Source of the DNA: Rhabdobacter roseus
Lineage (GTDB): Bacteria; Bacteroidota; Bacteroidia; Cytophagales; Spirosomataceae
Length of the DNA stretch: 64,000 nt
Reading direction: 5' to 3'
Assembly (NCBI RefSeq): GCF_014202275.1
Contig: NZ_JACHGF010000002.1
Location: 1,125,295-1,189,294 of the forward strand
Of this stretch, positions 36,507 to 46,900 are shown in pieces. The number at the start of each line of letters is the position of its first letter. Position 1 is the first letter of the stretch. Made by a program: the position numbers and the translations under genes. The notes under the pieces were generated by a model. The model saw nothing but the letters and a program-made list of their open reading frames with translations, searched no databases and had not been told where the DNA came from.

Positions 36507-38346
36507 TTTTTTGAGGAAAAAAGTACTGGTAGGGTTCGTCTTGGCGCTGGCCTACCTGGGCTCAATAGCCAGTGCTCAGGCGCAGCTCGAGCTGGTGCCG
36601 CTAGGTACCTTGCCGCCTCCAACCGGCCCGGTTCAGGCAGCTCGTACGAAGGCGCTGACGCTTCCCTTTTTCGACGATTTTTCTACCTCCCCGCTTCGCC
36701 CCGACGCCAGCCTTTGGGAGCCGGGCAGTGGGGTGTACATCAATAACACCCTTACCACGACCCACCCTTCCATCAACATCGCTACTTTCGACGGACTGAA
36801 CGCCCAAGGTACCCCTTACAACCTGGGGAGTGAACTCGCCCAGGGCGACACCGATACGCTTACTTCGCAGCCCATCAACCTGGGTGGGTTAACGGCCGCC
36901 GACTCGGTGTACCTGAGCTTTTACTGGCAGGCCCGAGGCCTGGGCGAACTACCCGACGGGGCCGATACCTTCCGGCTCGAATTCCTGAATCAGGCCGGGA
37001 CGTGGATCACGGTGTGGCGCCAGGGCGGGGCCGAGTTTGACTCGCTTTTTCAGCAAACCTTCGTACCCATCCGCGAAGCGGCCTACCTACACGCCAACTT
37101 CCGCTTTCGGTTCCGGTCGTACGGCCGGCAGTCGGGCTCTTTCGATACCTGGCACCTCGACTACCTCTACCTTAATAAGGGCCGCTCGGCCCAAGACCGC
37201 TTCATCAAAGACGTAGCCGTGCGGCAGCCGCTCTCGCCGCTGTTTAGGCGCTACACGGCCCTGCCGCTAAAACAGTACCGCCTGCAACCCCAGGCGGAAA
37301 TGGCCGACTCCGTCCGGACCGACATCAATAATTTGTTCAATACCTTCAATTTTACCTCCTTCTCGTTCAGCATTCAGAACGCGCAAACGGGGCAGGTACT
37401 TCAGCGCTACGAAGATCCGCTTTCGGTATTTATCGGAGCGGGCGAAACCCAGTCCAAGGCCGCCCGGGTTGGTCCGCTCAACGTTCCGGCAGGTACTTCG
37501 AGCCTTCGGTTAAAGTACACCTTTGACCTACTGACCACCGACGACCAAAACCCTTCCCTACCGACCGTCAACCTCCGCCGCAACGATACCATCAGCGCCT
37601 ACACGGAGCTCTCCGACTACTACGCCTACGACGACGGCTCGGCCGAGTACGGCGTGCGCATGAACCAGCGGCTGGGACGTACCCTGGTGCGCTTCATTGG
37701 AAATGAACCCGATACGCTGGGCGGCGTCCGGATGGCCCTGGTCCCTTTTCGCACTGATCTTACCGGCCAGAATGTGACCATCCAGGTGTACAGCAACGCC
37801 AACGGCCACCCCGACCGGGTACTGCACCAGCAGTCGGTGCCGATCCGGTACGGTACGCGCCGCAACGAGTTCATCGACTATCCTTTTACGCAAGGCGTGG
37901 CCGTGACGGACACGTTTTACGTAGGCTGGCTGCAAATCGGGGAAGGCGCGCTGGTGGTGGGTTTCGACCGAAATTCTACGCTGGGTACTTCGCAGCTTTT
38001 CACCAATCTCTCGCAGGAGTGGGTGGGTAATACCGAGCTGCAAGGTGCCGTCATGATTCGCCCCTACGTGGGTGGCCGGGCCAGCGAGGTGGTGACGGGC
38101 CCGGAACCTACCCTACCGCTTGAGGTGCAGGTGTATCCCAATCCGTCGGACGGGTACCTGCGCTGGGACAACGACCAGATCCGGCAGATTGACGTGTATT
38201 CGCTGAAAGGTACCTTGCTTCGTAACCTCAGAACTACTCCCGGCATTCGCGAAGCGTACCTCGACAACCTCCCGGCGGGCATGTACCTACTGCGGCTCTC
38301 GGACGGTCGGCGTACCGTTACGCAGAAATGGGTACTTGTGAAATAG
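36484..38346 (+). CDS. Secreted protein with T9SS type A C-terminal sorting domain
   Basis: 620 residues. A signal peptide ends near ASAQAQ (about residue 33). A long beta-rich body contains FFDDFSTSP and a MAM/jelly-roll-like segment (SVYLSFYWQARGLGELP). The C-terminal 75 residues are a type IX sorting domain: VQVYPNPSDGYLRW, IDVYSLKGTLLRNL and LPAGMYLLRLSDGRR. It should be exported to the cell surface by the Por secretion system. No catalytic motif is seen. Starts within the PASTA gene (overlap 23 bases); a second ATG directly follows the first. Confidence 0.85.
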   Translation: MMNLNSFSFLRKKVLVGFVLALAYLGSIASAQAQLELVPLGTLPPPTGPVQAARTKALTLPFFDDFSTSPLRPDASLWEPGSGVYINNTLTTTHPSINIATFDGLNAQGTPYNLGSELAQGDTDTLTSQPINLGGLTAADSVYLSFYWQARGLGELPDGADTFRLEFLNQAGTWITVWRQGGAEFDSLFQQTFVPIREAAYLHANFRFRFRSYGRQSGSFDTWHLDYLYLNKGRSAQDRFIKDVAVRQPLSPLFRRYTALPLKQYRLQPQAEMADSVRTDINNLFNTFNFTSFSFSIQNAQTGQVLQRYEDPLSVFIGAGETQSKAARVGPLNVPAGTSSLRLKYTFDLLTTDDQNPSLPTVNLRRNDTISAYTELSDYYAYDDGSAEYGVRMNQRLGRTLVRFIGNEPDTLGGVRMALVPFRTDLTGQNVTIQVYSNANGHPDRVLHQQSVPIRYGTRRNEFIDYPFTQGVAVTDTFYVGWLQIGEGALVVGFDRNSTLGTSQLFTNLSQEWVGNTELQGAVMIRPYVGGRASEVVTGPEPTLPLEVQVYPNPSDGYLRWDNDQIRQIDVYSLKGTLLRNLRTTPGIREAYLDNLPAGMYLLRLSDGRRTVTQKWVLVK

Positions 38347-38381
38347 AATTGGCCCTAAACGAACTTTTAGCGCTGAAAACC

Positions 38382-38389
38382 TATTTTTG
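38382..38389 (+). promoter_or_regulatory. Promoter -7 element of the rhodanese gene
   Basis: TATTTTTG matches TAnnTTTG, 52 bases before the ATG at 38441. Confidence 0.55.
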
Positions 38390-38440
38390 TGTTTAGTTAG
38401 GATAAAGCCCGATTTCATTTCCTTTTAAAGTACATACGCA

Positions 38441-38746
38441 ATGGATATTACGGTACAAGAATTAAAAGAGCGCCTCGACAACGGCGAAGATTTTGTCTTC
38501 ATCGACGTGCGGGAAGAGCACGAGTACGAAGCCGACAACCTGGGCGCACGGCTCATTCCCCTGGGCGACCTACCCGACCACCTCGACGAGCTGGAATCTC
38601 TGAAAGACGAAGAGATAGTGATCCATTGCCGCTCGGGGGCCCGCAGCGGCAATGCTCAGAAGTACCTGCAAGCCAACGGCTTCACGAACGTACGGAATGT
38701 ACTTGGCGGCATCCTGGCCTACCGGGAGCTGGAAGACGAAGCATAA
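38441..38746 (+). CDS. Single-domain rhodanese
   Basis: 101 residues, one rhodanese domain. VFIDVREEHEYEADNL is the family start. The active loop CRSGAR begins at Cys63, the expected persulfide carrier. No signal peptide, so it is cytoplasmic. Likely role: moving sulfane sulfur, similar to GlpE or PspE. It has its own promoter and a strong terminator after it; the neighbours do not fix a pathway. Confidence 0.9.
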   Translation: MDITVQELKERLDNGEDFVFIDVREEHEYEADNLGARLIPLGDLPDHLDELESLKDEEIVIHCRSGARSGNAQKYLQANGFTNVRNVLGGILAYRELEDEA

Positions 38747-38765
38747 CGTTTGTTAGTTATTATTC

Positions 38766-38807
38766 AAGCCTTCCAAGGTACTTTTCATAAGGTACCTTGG
38801 AAGGCTT
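38766..38807. terminator. Bidirectional terminator between rhodanese gene and miaA, with GGTAC in its stem
   Basis: Perfect 16-bp stem AAGCCTTCCAAGGTAC / GTACCTTGGAAGGCTT with a loop of about 10 bases. The inner end of each arm is a GTAC core. It ends at the miaA stop codon. Confidence 0.8.
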
Positions 38808-39730
38808 TAGTATAGGTCAAAGTACCCCAAGGTACTTTCCCGAATGTAGCCAAGTACCCCGGCGTAGTCGTCGGCCCCAAACCACCGGAAACTACCCTGG
38901 TGCCTAAACCAGGTGAGCTGCCGCTTGGCGTAGCGGCGGGAGTTTTGCTTGAGGAGCCGCGTCATTTCGTGGTAGTCGTAGTCGCCGTCCAGGTACCCAA
39001 ATACTTCTTTGTAACCCACCGTTTGCAGGGCGTGCTGCTGGCGGTAAGCCGTCAGGCCGCGTACTTCCTCCACCAGCCCCTCGGCCAGCATGGCATCCAT
39101 CCGCTGCTCGATCCGCCCGTAGAGCTCCGGCCGCTCGCGCTCCAGCGCTACCAGTACCGTCCGGAATGGCCGCGCCGTTTTTTTGTTTTCCTGAAACGAA
39201 GAAAGTGGCCGCCCCGTGGTGTAAAATACCTCTAGCGCCCGCACCACCCGCTGCGGATTATGTACCTCAGCCGTGGCCGCAAAATCCGGATCGAGCCGAT
39301 GTACCTCGGCTTGCAGTTCCTCCAGCCCTTCTTCGCGCAGGCGGTGAGTTAGCTCCTCGCGCAGGCCTGGCAGCGGCTGGGGCAGGTCATCGAGCCCTTC
39401 ACACACCGCCTTGATGTACAGGCCCGAACCGCCCGTCAAAAGTACCACGTCTTTCTCGACAAAGAGCTGATCAAGTAATGCCAGGGCGTCGCGCTCAAAG
39501 TCACCGGCGCTGTAGGCCTCGGCCACGGAATGCGTATTGATGAAATGATGGGGTACCTGGGCCAGCTCGGCGGGCGTAGGCTTGGCCGTACCGATGTTGA
39601 GCTCCCGGAAAAACTGCCGCGAGTCGGCGGAAATAATGTCGGTACGGAGCTCCTGGGCCAGTCGCAGGCACAGGCTCGTTTTGCCCACGGCCGTGGGGCC
39701 CGCTATCACGATGAGGTACTTTTCAGCCAC
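38807..39730 (-). CDS. miaA: tRNA dimethylallyltransferase
   Basis: 307 residues. P-loop GPTAVGKT at 11-18, IISADSRQFFRELNIGTAKPT, HHFINTHSV, and LLTGGSGLYIKAVCEGLDDLP are all diagnostic. It adds a dimethylallyl group to A37 of tRNAs that read codons starting with U. The NFACT gene lies 29 bases upstream on the same strand, so the two are probably in one operon, both with roles in translation. Confidence 0.95.
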   Translation of the reverse strand: MAEKYLIVIAGPTAVGKTSLCLRLAQELRTDIISADSRQFFRELNIGTAKPTPAELAQVPHHFINTHSVAEAYSAGDFERDALALLDQLFVEKDVVLLTGGSGLYIKAVCEGLDDLPQPLPGLREELTHRLREEGLEELQAEVHRLDPDFAATAEVHNPQRVVRALEVFYTTGRPLSSFQENKKTARPFRTVLVALERERPELYGRIEQRMDAMLAEGLVEEVRGLTAYRQQHALQTVGYKEVFGYLDGDYDYHEMTRLLKQNSRRYAKRQLTWFRHQGSFRWFGADDYAGVLGYIRESTLGYFDLY

Positions 39731-39759
39731 GGCAGGTACTTTGCTTGTTTTTCAAATTT

Positions 39760-41334
39760 TTATTCTCCTTTCGGCTCCACCAGCACCACCTCTTCCTTAT
39801 CCACCACAACGGCCCCCTCGGGTAGTCCTTTGGGCTTTCGCACAAATTTCTTAGGCGTTACGATCACCGGGCACAGGCTGTCCGTGCGGCGCTTGGAGTA
39901 CCAGGCGGCCATTTGGGCGGCCCGCTCCACCACCGGAGACGGGAACTTCTTGCCGGCCTGGTACTTGATCACCACGTGCGAGCCGGACACGTCACGGGCG
40001 TGCAGCCAGAGGTCTTCTTTGTAGGCATACTGGCGCGTGAGGAGGTCGTTGTTGCGGGCGTTGCGGCCTACCAGAATGGTGTACCCCAGGTAATCCACTT
40101 TGCGGAACAATTCCCCCTGATCCACCACCACGCTACTTTGTTTCAGCGCATTTTTTTTGATATACGCCCGTAGCTCCCGCAACTGTCCGATGCCCTCAAT
40201 GGCCGCTACGTGCGCCCGGAGTACGTTTAGCTCCTGCTCCCGCATGCCGATGCCCTCCTCCATTTTTTCTACTTCAATCTTCTCGTTTTTGGCTTTGCGG
40301 TAGTACATCTCCGCATTTTTTTGGGGCGAGAGTTCTTTTTTTAGCTTAATCAGGATGGGCTGGTCGCGGTAAAAATCGTAGAGCTCCACGCGCTCGGCCC
40401 GCTCGGGTACCTGGTGCAGGTTGGCCATCAGGATGTGTCCCATCTGCTCGTTGCGACCACCCTCTTCCAGTTCCATCAGCTTGCGCAGGTTATTCTCCAG
40501 GTAGTTTTCGGTTTGCTGGATGCGCTTGCGAAGCAGCCGAAGTACCTCCCCCTTTTCCTTTTCCAGGTTGCCCAGCCGCGCGTAGGCGTAGTAGAAGCGC
40601 GTAACGGCCTCCATCGGGTCCGTAAACGGCTCCCGGATCTCCCCCAGCGGCAGCAGCGAAAGTACCGGCTGGTAGTCGATCATGGACAGGTAGTAGGTGG
40701 CGGGCTGTTCGAGCGTCTGCACTACGTCCTGGATAATGGCCCAGCGCTCGGCAGCGTCGGATTGATCAGCCAGCTTTTCCCGAAGGTACGTATTAACTAA
40801 TTTCCCAAAAGTAGGAAACAGCGCTTCGTGCCGCCCGTTGGCGCGCAGGTAGGCCTCATAAGTTTGGTCCAACGGCCGTGACAACTCCTCGATCCGAAGG
40901 TATTGATCGCCCAGTAATTTATTATTGAAAAGGTTGACGGTACGTCCGGTGGTATCAAAATGAACGATGTTGGAGCGATTCCCGAAGAGCTTAAAAACCA
41001 GCGTCTCGCCACTTTCGAGCCCGATGCCCAGCGCGCGTTCGTTTTCGTAAGCAAGTACCTGCGTCACGGCCTGGTCGTAGAGGTCAGTAAAGAGGTCCAC
41101 GCTGTTGCGCCGGGCGCGCTCAAACTGATCGGGGAAACAAAGGCAGGCAAAGTCGGCCCGGAGGGTGGCTTTGAGGAAGAACGGTTTGTAAAAATTGATC
41201 TTCCCGCGCGCTTCGGCAAATACCAGGATGATTTCGTCCTTATCCTGGCTGAAGGCCTCCATGAAGCGTTTGCCCCCGATGGCCTCGTGGAGGCGGGGGG
41301 CCAGCTGGCGCAGGAAGTAATGATTCTGATGCAC
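39760..41334 (-). CDS. NFACT-domain protein (RqcH/FbpA family)
   Basis: 524 residues. An N-terminal NFACT-N-like region and central coiled coil (about 270-400, EKEKGEVLRLLRKRIQQTENYL) are followed by the NFACT-R RNA-binding domain with DLWLHARDVSGSHVVIK. This is the RqcH/NEMF group, which rescues stalled 50S subunits by adding C-terminal alanine tails. It was named fibronectin-binding protein in older annotation, which should not be taken as evidence of adhesion. Has its own promoter at 41359 and reads into miaA. Confidence 0.87.
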   Translation of the reverse strand: MHQNHYFLRQLAPRLHEAIGGKRFMEAFSQDKDEIILVFAEARGKINFYKPFFLKATLRADFACLCFPDQFERARRNSVDLFTDLYDQAVTQVLAYENERALGIGLESGETLVFKLFGNRSNIVHFDTTGRTVNLFNNKLLGDQYLRIEELSRPLDQTYEAYLRANGRHEALFPTFGKLVNTYLREKLADQSDAAERWAIIQDVVQTLEQPATYYLSMIDYQPVLSLLPLGEIREPFTDPMEAVTRFYYAYARLGNLEKEKGEVLRLLRKRIQQTENYLENNLRKLMELEEGGRNEQMGHILMANLHQVPERAERVELYDFYRDQPILIKLKKELSPQKNAEMYYRKAKNEKIEVEKMEEGIGMREQELNVLRAHVAAIEGIGQLRELRAYIKKNALKQSSVVVDQGELFRKVDYLGYTILVGRNARNNDLLTRQYAYKEDLWLHARDVSGSHVVIKYQAGKKFPSPVVERAAQMAAWYSKRRTDSLCPVIVTPKKFVRKPKGLPEGAVVVDKEEVVLVEPKGE

Positions 41335-41358
41335 GAAGAAAGGTCATTGATTGGAGAG

Positions 41359-41366
41359 CAAAGGTA
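41359..41366 (-). promoter_or_regulatory. Promoter -7 element of the NFACT-miaA operon
   Basis: CAAAGGTA on the plus strand is TACCTTTG on the minus strand, 25 bases before the ATG at 41334. Confidence 0.6.
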
Positions 41367-41384
41367 GGAAATTGCCCGCGCCCG

Positions 41385-41933
41385 TCACCGCACCTCTTTC
41401 AGAAGTTCATGCACGGCCTGATCGATGACCGCCTCCCGCCGCCGTTCGTTGCTGGGAATACTGCCTTCGGCGGCACCGTGCCACACCATGTGGTTTTGCC
41501 GGGCATCGACCAGCTCCAGCGAGAGGGTACCTTCGCGGTAGCGGCCCACTTCTACCTCCTGGCTTCGCCACGAGTACCGCCGTTGCCCCATGTAACGCGG
41601 GATGCCGTCGGTACGGAAGTCGGTCTGGCGGGTTTGGATTTCTTCATTGACCACAATCCCGATGTTCACCCTCAGCGCCGGATCGTTGGACTGCGTCAGG
41701 CCCCGGCCTTCCAGCTCCCGGATGATGGCCAGCTTGATGGCCCCCACGTTGCGCAGGAATCGGCCCGGTGTGGTATCGCCCGAGGCTTCAATTTCGTAAA
41801 ATCCAAACGTGGGGTAGTCTGAGAGGCGGAAGTCTTCGGATTTCTCAGCCTGAAGTACCTTTATGCGGGGACTGCACGAGGTAACGGCCAGGAAACTAAG
41901 CAAGGCTAAAAGGGACAAAAGGGTACTTTTCAT
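41385..41933 (-). CDS. DUF4136 lipoprotein
   Basis: 182 residues from the ATG at 41933. A lipoprotein signal with lipobox LAVTSC (Cys about residue 20) precedes a DUF4136 domain (YPTFGFYEIEASGDTTPG, IIRELEGRGLTQSNDPALRVNIGI). The family is of unknown function, outer-membrane or periplasmic. Monocistronic by spacing. Confidence 0.83.
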   Translation of the reverse strand: MKSTLLSLLALLSFLAVTSCSPRIKVLQAEKSEDFRLSDYPTFGFYEIEASGDTTPGRFLRNVGAIKLAIIRELEGRGLTQSNDPALRVNIGIVVNEEIQTRQTDFRTDGIPRYMGQRRYSWRSQEVEVGRYREGTLSLELVDARQNHMVWHGAAEGSIPSNERRREAVIDQAVHELLKEVR

Positions 41934-42023
41934 GGTTGACGAGATTTTTGCGGAGATAGGCAAAAAAGTGTACCACTTGCATCCTGGGGAGAGAAAGTAC
42001 CTAGGAAGGTACCTGGAGGTACC

Positions 42024-42785
42024 TTACAGCTCGATGCGGAGCCCGTCGTAAGCCAGCCGGACGTTGGGCGGCAGCTCGGCCTCTACGGCACCGTGCAGAC
42101 CAATTTTATGGCTCATGTGGGTGAGGTAAGTCATGGGGGCGTTGAGCCGGTCGGCCAGCTCGGCCGCCTGGGCCAGGGTAAAATGCGAGATGTGCGCCTC
42201 CCGTTGCAGGGCATTCAGGACCAGCACGCGGGTACCTTCAATTTTTTTTAGCTCCTGCTCGGTGATGTAGTTGGCGTCGGTGATGTAGGTAAAATCGCCC
42301 ACCCGAAAGCCAAAAACGGGTAGCTGGTGGTGCATCACTTCGATAGGCGTAAAAAGTACCCCTTCGATCAGGAAAGGTTGGTTGTCGATGGTGTGCAGCT
42401 GGAGGCGGGGAATGCCGGGGTAGCGTTTTTCGGCAAAAGCGTAGGCAAATTCAGTACGTACCTGGTTAAGTACCTCCTGCCGTCCGAAAAGCGGCATGTC
42501 TTTTTGCTGTAGGAAATTAAAAGCCCGCACGTCGTCCAGCCCGGCGGTGTGGTCTTTGTGCTGGTGGGTAAAAAGGACGGCGTCCAGCTGCCGAACCCGC
42601 GCCCGCAGCATTTGCTGGCGAAAATCGGGGCCGGTGTCAATCACAAACGACTTGCCGTTCACTTCCACCCAGACCGACGACCGCAGGCGCTTGTTGCGGT
42701 AGTCGAGCGAGCGGCAAACGGCACAGTCGCAGGCGATAACGGGTACCCCCTGCGACGTGCCGGTTCCTAAAAAAGTAACATTCAT
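42024..42785 (-). CDS. MBL-fold phosphodiesterase (PhnP-like)
   Basis: 253 residues. A metallo-beta-lactamase fold with the metal motif HQHKDH (His74, His76, Asp78, His79). The N-terminal FLGTGTSQGVP and the cluster ACDCAVC, a structural zinc knuckle, are typical of the PhnP type (phosphoribosyl cyclic phosphodiesterase). No phn genes are nearby, so the substrate may be another cyclic phosphate. A dense group of three RGTACY motifs lies just past its stop (41995-42025). The receiver gene upstream ends 5 bases before its ATG, so they form an operon. Confidence 0.85.
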   Translation of the reverse strand: MNVTFLGTGTSQGVPVIACDCAVCRSLDYRNKRLRSSVWVEVNGKSFVIDTGPDFRQQMLRARVRQLDAVLFTHQHKDHTAGLDDVRAFNFLQQKDMPLFGRQEVLNQVRTEFAYAFAEKRYPGIPRLQLHTIDNQPFLIEGVLFTPIEVMHHQLPVFGFRVGDFTYITDANYITEQELKKIEGTRVLVLNALQREAHISHFTLAQAAELADRLNAPMTYLTHMSHKIGLHGAVEAELPPNVRLAYDGLRIEL

Positions 42786-42790
42786 GGACG

Positions 42791-43168
42791 CTATTCCGTC
42801 AGTTTTGCCACCACTTCCACCAGGCGATCAAAGTTGAGGGGTTTCATGAGTGCATCCGTGAAGCCTGCTTCCTTGAAATCTTCGTCCGAGTAGTTTTTGG
42901 CGTTTCCGGTAATGGCCACGATGGGCGTCTGGGCCTTCTTAGGATCACTGAGGGCTCTGATGCTCCGGGCACACTCCATGCCATCCATGACGGGCATGTT
43001 GATGTCAAGCAGAATAATATCAAAGTCTTCTTTTTCGAGCAGTTGAAGTACTTGTTCTCCGTTCTTTACGGCCGTAATTTCGTAATTCTGGAACTCGAGG
43101 ATTTTACGAGCTAAGTTCTGAATGACCGAGCTGTCTTCGGCTATCAATACGTGTTTCGTATAGGACAT
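42791..43168 (-). CDS. Single-domain response regulator
   Basis: 125 residues, receiver only. Phosphorylated Asp55 in LLDINMPVMDG, acidic pair ED at 11-12, Thr in VAITGNA and the Lys in LMKPLNF. With no output domain it would act by protein contact or as a phosphate relay. Overlaps no gene but lies 5 bases ahead of the MBL gene. The hybrid kinase at 43909-47529 is a plausible partner, since it ends in an HPt domain that could pass phosphate to this receiver (inference). Confidence 0.92.
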   Translation of the reverse strand: MSYTKHVLIAEDSSVIQNLARKILEFQNYEITAVKNGEQVLQLLEKEDFDIILLDINMPVMDGMECARSIRALSDPKKAQTPIVAITGNAKNYSDEDFKEAGFTDALMKPLNFDRLVEVVAKLTE

Positions 43169-43193
43169 AGGGGCCTTGGTCGGGTTAAAAGGT

Positions 43194-43201
43194 TATTTTT
43201 G
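43194..43201 (+). promoter_or_regulatory. Promoter -7 element of the second DUF1684 gene
   Basis: TATTTTTG fits TAnnTTTG, 74 bases before the ATG at 43275. It lies in the space divergent from the receiver gene. Confidence 0.5.
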
Positions 43202-43274
43202 CCAGGTGAATTTAGGTATATTTCGATCAAGAACGCAAATAAGTACCGCCAGTACCTCGAAAATCACTAAAAAA

Positions 43275-43889
43275 ATGAGAATCTTACTCTTTGTCTCTTC
43301 TTTGGGCTTCCTCCTGCTGGCGCTCACAGGTACCTGTCCAGCTCAGGATTTTGGGCAGCAAATCCGCTCACACCGAGAGACGTACCGGCAAGAATTCCTT
43401 GCTTCGGCCAGCTCGCCCCTTAAAAAGAAGGATCTGAAGTACCTGCGCTTCTACGAACCGGACGAAACCTACCGGCTGGAAGGTACTTTTGTCCGGACGC
43501 CCGAAAGCGAACCCTTCGACATGCCTACCTATAGCGGGCAAAAACAGCCTTACGTCCAGTACGGCGAGGTACTTTTCGAGCTCCGGGGCGAGCGCTGCCG
43601 CCTGGCCGTATACCAGAGCCTGAACCTGCGCACCAACCTCCAGTACCGCGACTACCTTTTTATTCCTTTCAAAGATCCTACCAACGGAAAGGATTCGTAC
43701 GGCGGTGGAAGGTACCTGGATTTTCGCACCGGCGACATTCACGAAAATCGCCTCACGCTCGACTTCAACAAAGCCTACAATCCCTACTGCGCGTATAGCG
43801 ACAACTACAGCTGCCCCATCCCACCCGCCGAGAATCACCTCAAGGTACCTATCGAGGCCGGTGAAAAAAACTTCGGCAAAGCCCACTGA
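43275..43889 (+). CDS. DUF1684 protein, secreted paralogue 2
   Basis: 204 residues from the ATG at 43275, with a cleavable signal (about 1-22, ending TCPAQ). It shares with the 33264 gene YLRFYEPDETYRLEG, DSYGGGRYLDF, DFNKAYNPYCAYS and CPIPPAENHLKVPIEAGEK. Function unknown. It converges on the histidine kinase gene, whose stop is 20 bases past its own; no hairpin is clear between them. Confidence 0.87.
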   Translation: MRILLFVSSLGFLLLALTGTCPAQDFGQQIRSHRETYRQEFLASASSPLKKKDLKYLRFYEPDETYRLEGTFVRTPESEPFDMPTYSGQKQPYVQYGEVLFELRGERCRLAVYQSLNLRTNLQYRDYLFIPFKDPTNGKDSYGGGRYLDFRTGDIHENRLTLDFNKAYNPYCAYSDNYSCPIPPAENHLKVPIEAGEKNFGKAH

Positions 43890-43908
43890 AGCGGGGGTAC
43901 TTTGGTAC

Positions 43909-46900
43909 TTACAGCCAGGCGTCCAGCTTTTGCGGGTAGATTTCCAGAAAAATAGCATAGGCCGCTTCCAACTGCGGCAGGGCCTCGGCCAGGGTGCTGG
44001 TGTCGTTGTGTTTTAGGCGGCCTTCCGCTTCGCGGGCAATGTCCGCCACCTGCATCACGCCCACCGTACCGGCACTGCCCTTGAGCGTGTGCAGGTGACT
44101 CTTCACGGTGGCGATGTCGTTGTTGGCAAAGGCCTCCAGCGCTTCCCGGATTAGTTCGTCCGACTCGGTCACGAAGTCTTCGTACACCGACCGCACCAGC
44201 TCCGCGCCACCGATGCCTTTCAGCTGGTCCACAATGTCCCGATCCAGCACGGGCGAGGTACTTTCAGGTACCTGCGGCGAGGGTACCTGAGGCACCTGAT
44301 GCTGCTCGTAAGTAGTAGCCAGGATCTCCTTCACCTTGGCGATGAGGTGCTGCGCCCGGATGGGCTTGGCCACGTAGTCATCCATACCCTGGCTGATAAA
44401 CCGGTCGCGGTCTTCCTTCATGGAGTAGGCCGTCATGGCCACGATGGGCGGCAGCTGCTCTCCGAACCGCCGACGGAGCTCCGCCGTGGTTTCGACGCCG
44501 TCCATGTCGGGCATTTGTATATCCATAAAGATGATGTCGTAGTTTTGCCGCTCGTCGGACCCAAGTACCTCTTCTACTTTTTCCAGGGCCTCAAATCCAC
44601 TCTTGGCTACGGTTACTTCACATCCGGCCTTTTTCAGGATTTCGCTGGCGACCTTGCGGTTCACGGCATTGTCATCCACCAGTAATATGCAGGGATGGTA
44701 GGTAGTGAAGGTATTGGCAATGAGGGAGTCTTCCTCCTGCTCGCTCATGGAAGGCGGCGGCGTGGTCGTTTCCTGGGTTTCGAAGGTAAACCAAAAGGTA
44801 CTTCCCTGGCCCACGCGCGATTCTACCCCAATGTCGCCGTTCATGAGCCGACCTAGCTGTTTGGAAATAGACAAGCCTAAACCCGTGCCGCTGAACGACT
44901 TCCGCGAGGAGTTATCGACCTGGGTAAAGGACGTAAAGAGCATTTCCTGATCCTCTTCTGAAATCCCGATCCCGGAGTCGTGTACGTCTACTTTGATCAT
45001 GCGGAAAGGCCCGCGCTTGTTGAGCAGGGATACCTCCAGGTGCACGGAGCCATTTTCGGTAAACTTCAGGGCGTTGGAGGTGAGGTTGGAGAGAATCTGC
45101 AGGAGTCGCGTCTGGTCGGCTACGATGTAGCGGGGCAGGTCGTCGGCCAGGTGGTAAGTCAGCGTATTGCCTTTGTTGCGGGCGGTTTGGGCAAAGAGCG
45201 ACACCAGCTTCTCGAGGAGCTCCCGCAGCGAAAGCGGGGCCTCGTGCAGTACCATCTTGCCCGCCTCAATCTTGGACAAATCCAGGATGTCGTTCAGGAT
45301 GTGCAGGAGCGTCTCGGAGGAGCGCTTGATCGTCAGGACGTAGTCGCGCTGCTCGTCGTTGAGCTGGGTATTAAACATCAGGTCGATCATCCCGATCACG
45401 CCGTTCATGGGTGTCCGGATCTCGTGGCTCATGTTGGCCAGGAAGCCCTCCTTTACTTTGAGGGAGCGCTCAGCCTGCTCTTTGGCTTTGAGCAGCTCCT
45501 GCTCGTTGTGCTTGAGCTCCGTAATGTCGCGGGCCAGCACGGCCACTTCCATGGGCTTGCCCTTTTCGTCGGTAAACATCAGCATGTTGAACATAAACTG
45601 CCGCTCACTACCGTCTTTGATGCGCATACTTACCTCAAAGTTCCGCAGGCTTTTGTCCCGGCGCAGCCGGATCAGCGCCGCGTGGATGCGCGCTCGGTCG
45701 AAGAGAAAGTCCGTGACCGGCCGGCCCAGTACTTCACTGGGCGTATAGCCGGTACGCTTGAATACCGACGGGCTGATCATCGTGATCCGGCCCTGGCGGT
45801 CTACGCGGCAGTAAATATCCTGGAGGTTTTCGAAGATACCCCTAAATACCTCCTCACTTTGCCGCAGCGCTATTTCGGCCTGTTTACGGCGGGTAATGTC
45901 GCGCGCAATGCCCGACACCTCCTCGATGACGCCACCGGTGAGCAGGATGGGGTTCAGGTAAAACTCCAGCCACATTTCAATACCTTCCCGCGTGTCGATC
46001 TTGATCTCGAAGTACTGCGCTTCGCCCCGGAAAGCCTGTCGGTACCGGTTTTCGAGCAGGCGGCGGTTCTGCGAATCCATCATACGCCAGCCCAGCTTTT
46101 CGGTACTTACGTACAGCGCCGGGGGCGTTTTGAGCTGCATCTGGATGAGGTCTGAGTAGTTGCGGTTGAAGGAAGTCAGCTGCAAACTCTTGTTGACCGA
46201 CCAGATCAGGTGGGAGCTGCTGTCGAAGATCGCGTTCAGCCGGGCGGCGTACTTGCTGAGCTCTTCCTCGTTCTGCTTCCGGGCAATGGCCAACGCCACC
46301 TGGCCGGAGATAAATTCGAGCAGCTCCAGGTCACGGGCGTCGAATGTCTTGGAGTTATCGTACGACTTCACCCCGATGATCCCCGTCACGCGGTCGCCGA
46401 TGCGCAGCGGTACGCACAGGAGTACTTTGGGCGTTTCGCCGTAGAGGTACAGGCTGTTGGTTTGGGCCAGCTCTTCAATGTCTTTTTCGTACAAGAACAA
46501 CGGGCGGTTGGAGGCAATGGCGTACTCGGTAAGGCCGTTGCCCAGGCGGCGCTTGGTAAAGCGAAGGTTGCCCTGAAAGTACTCATCCACGTAGTACGGA
46601 AAGTACAGGTAGCTTTTGTTCTGGTCGTAGAGGGCAATGAAAAAATTCTTGACGTCGATGATCTTGCCCAGCTCCTGGTGGATGTTGTGGTACAGATCGT
46701 CGAGGTTTTGGGTACTGATGGTCCAGTTGGCAATGCTGTAATACAAGCTCTGCGCCTTTTCGGCCCGGATTTTTTCCGTAAAATCGTGCAGGATACACCG
46801 GAAGGCCGTGGGCTTGCTCTGGTCAAACCGGCAATTGACGCTCCCCGTCAGGAAGATCCGCCGTCCCGCGCGGCTCAGGAACACTGTCTCAAAGTCGGGC

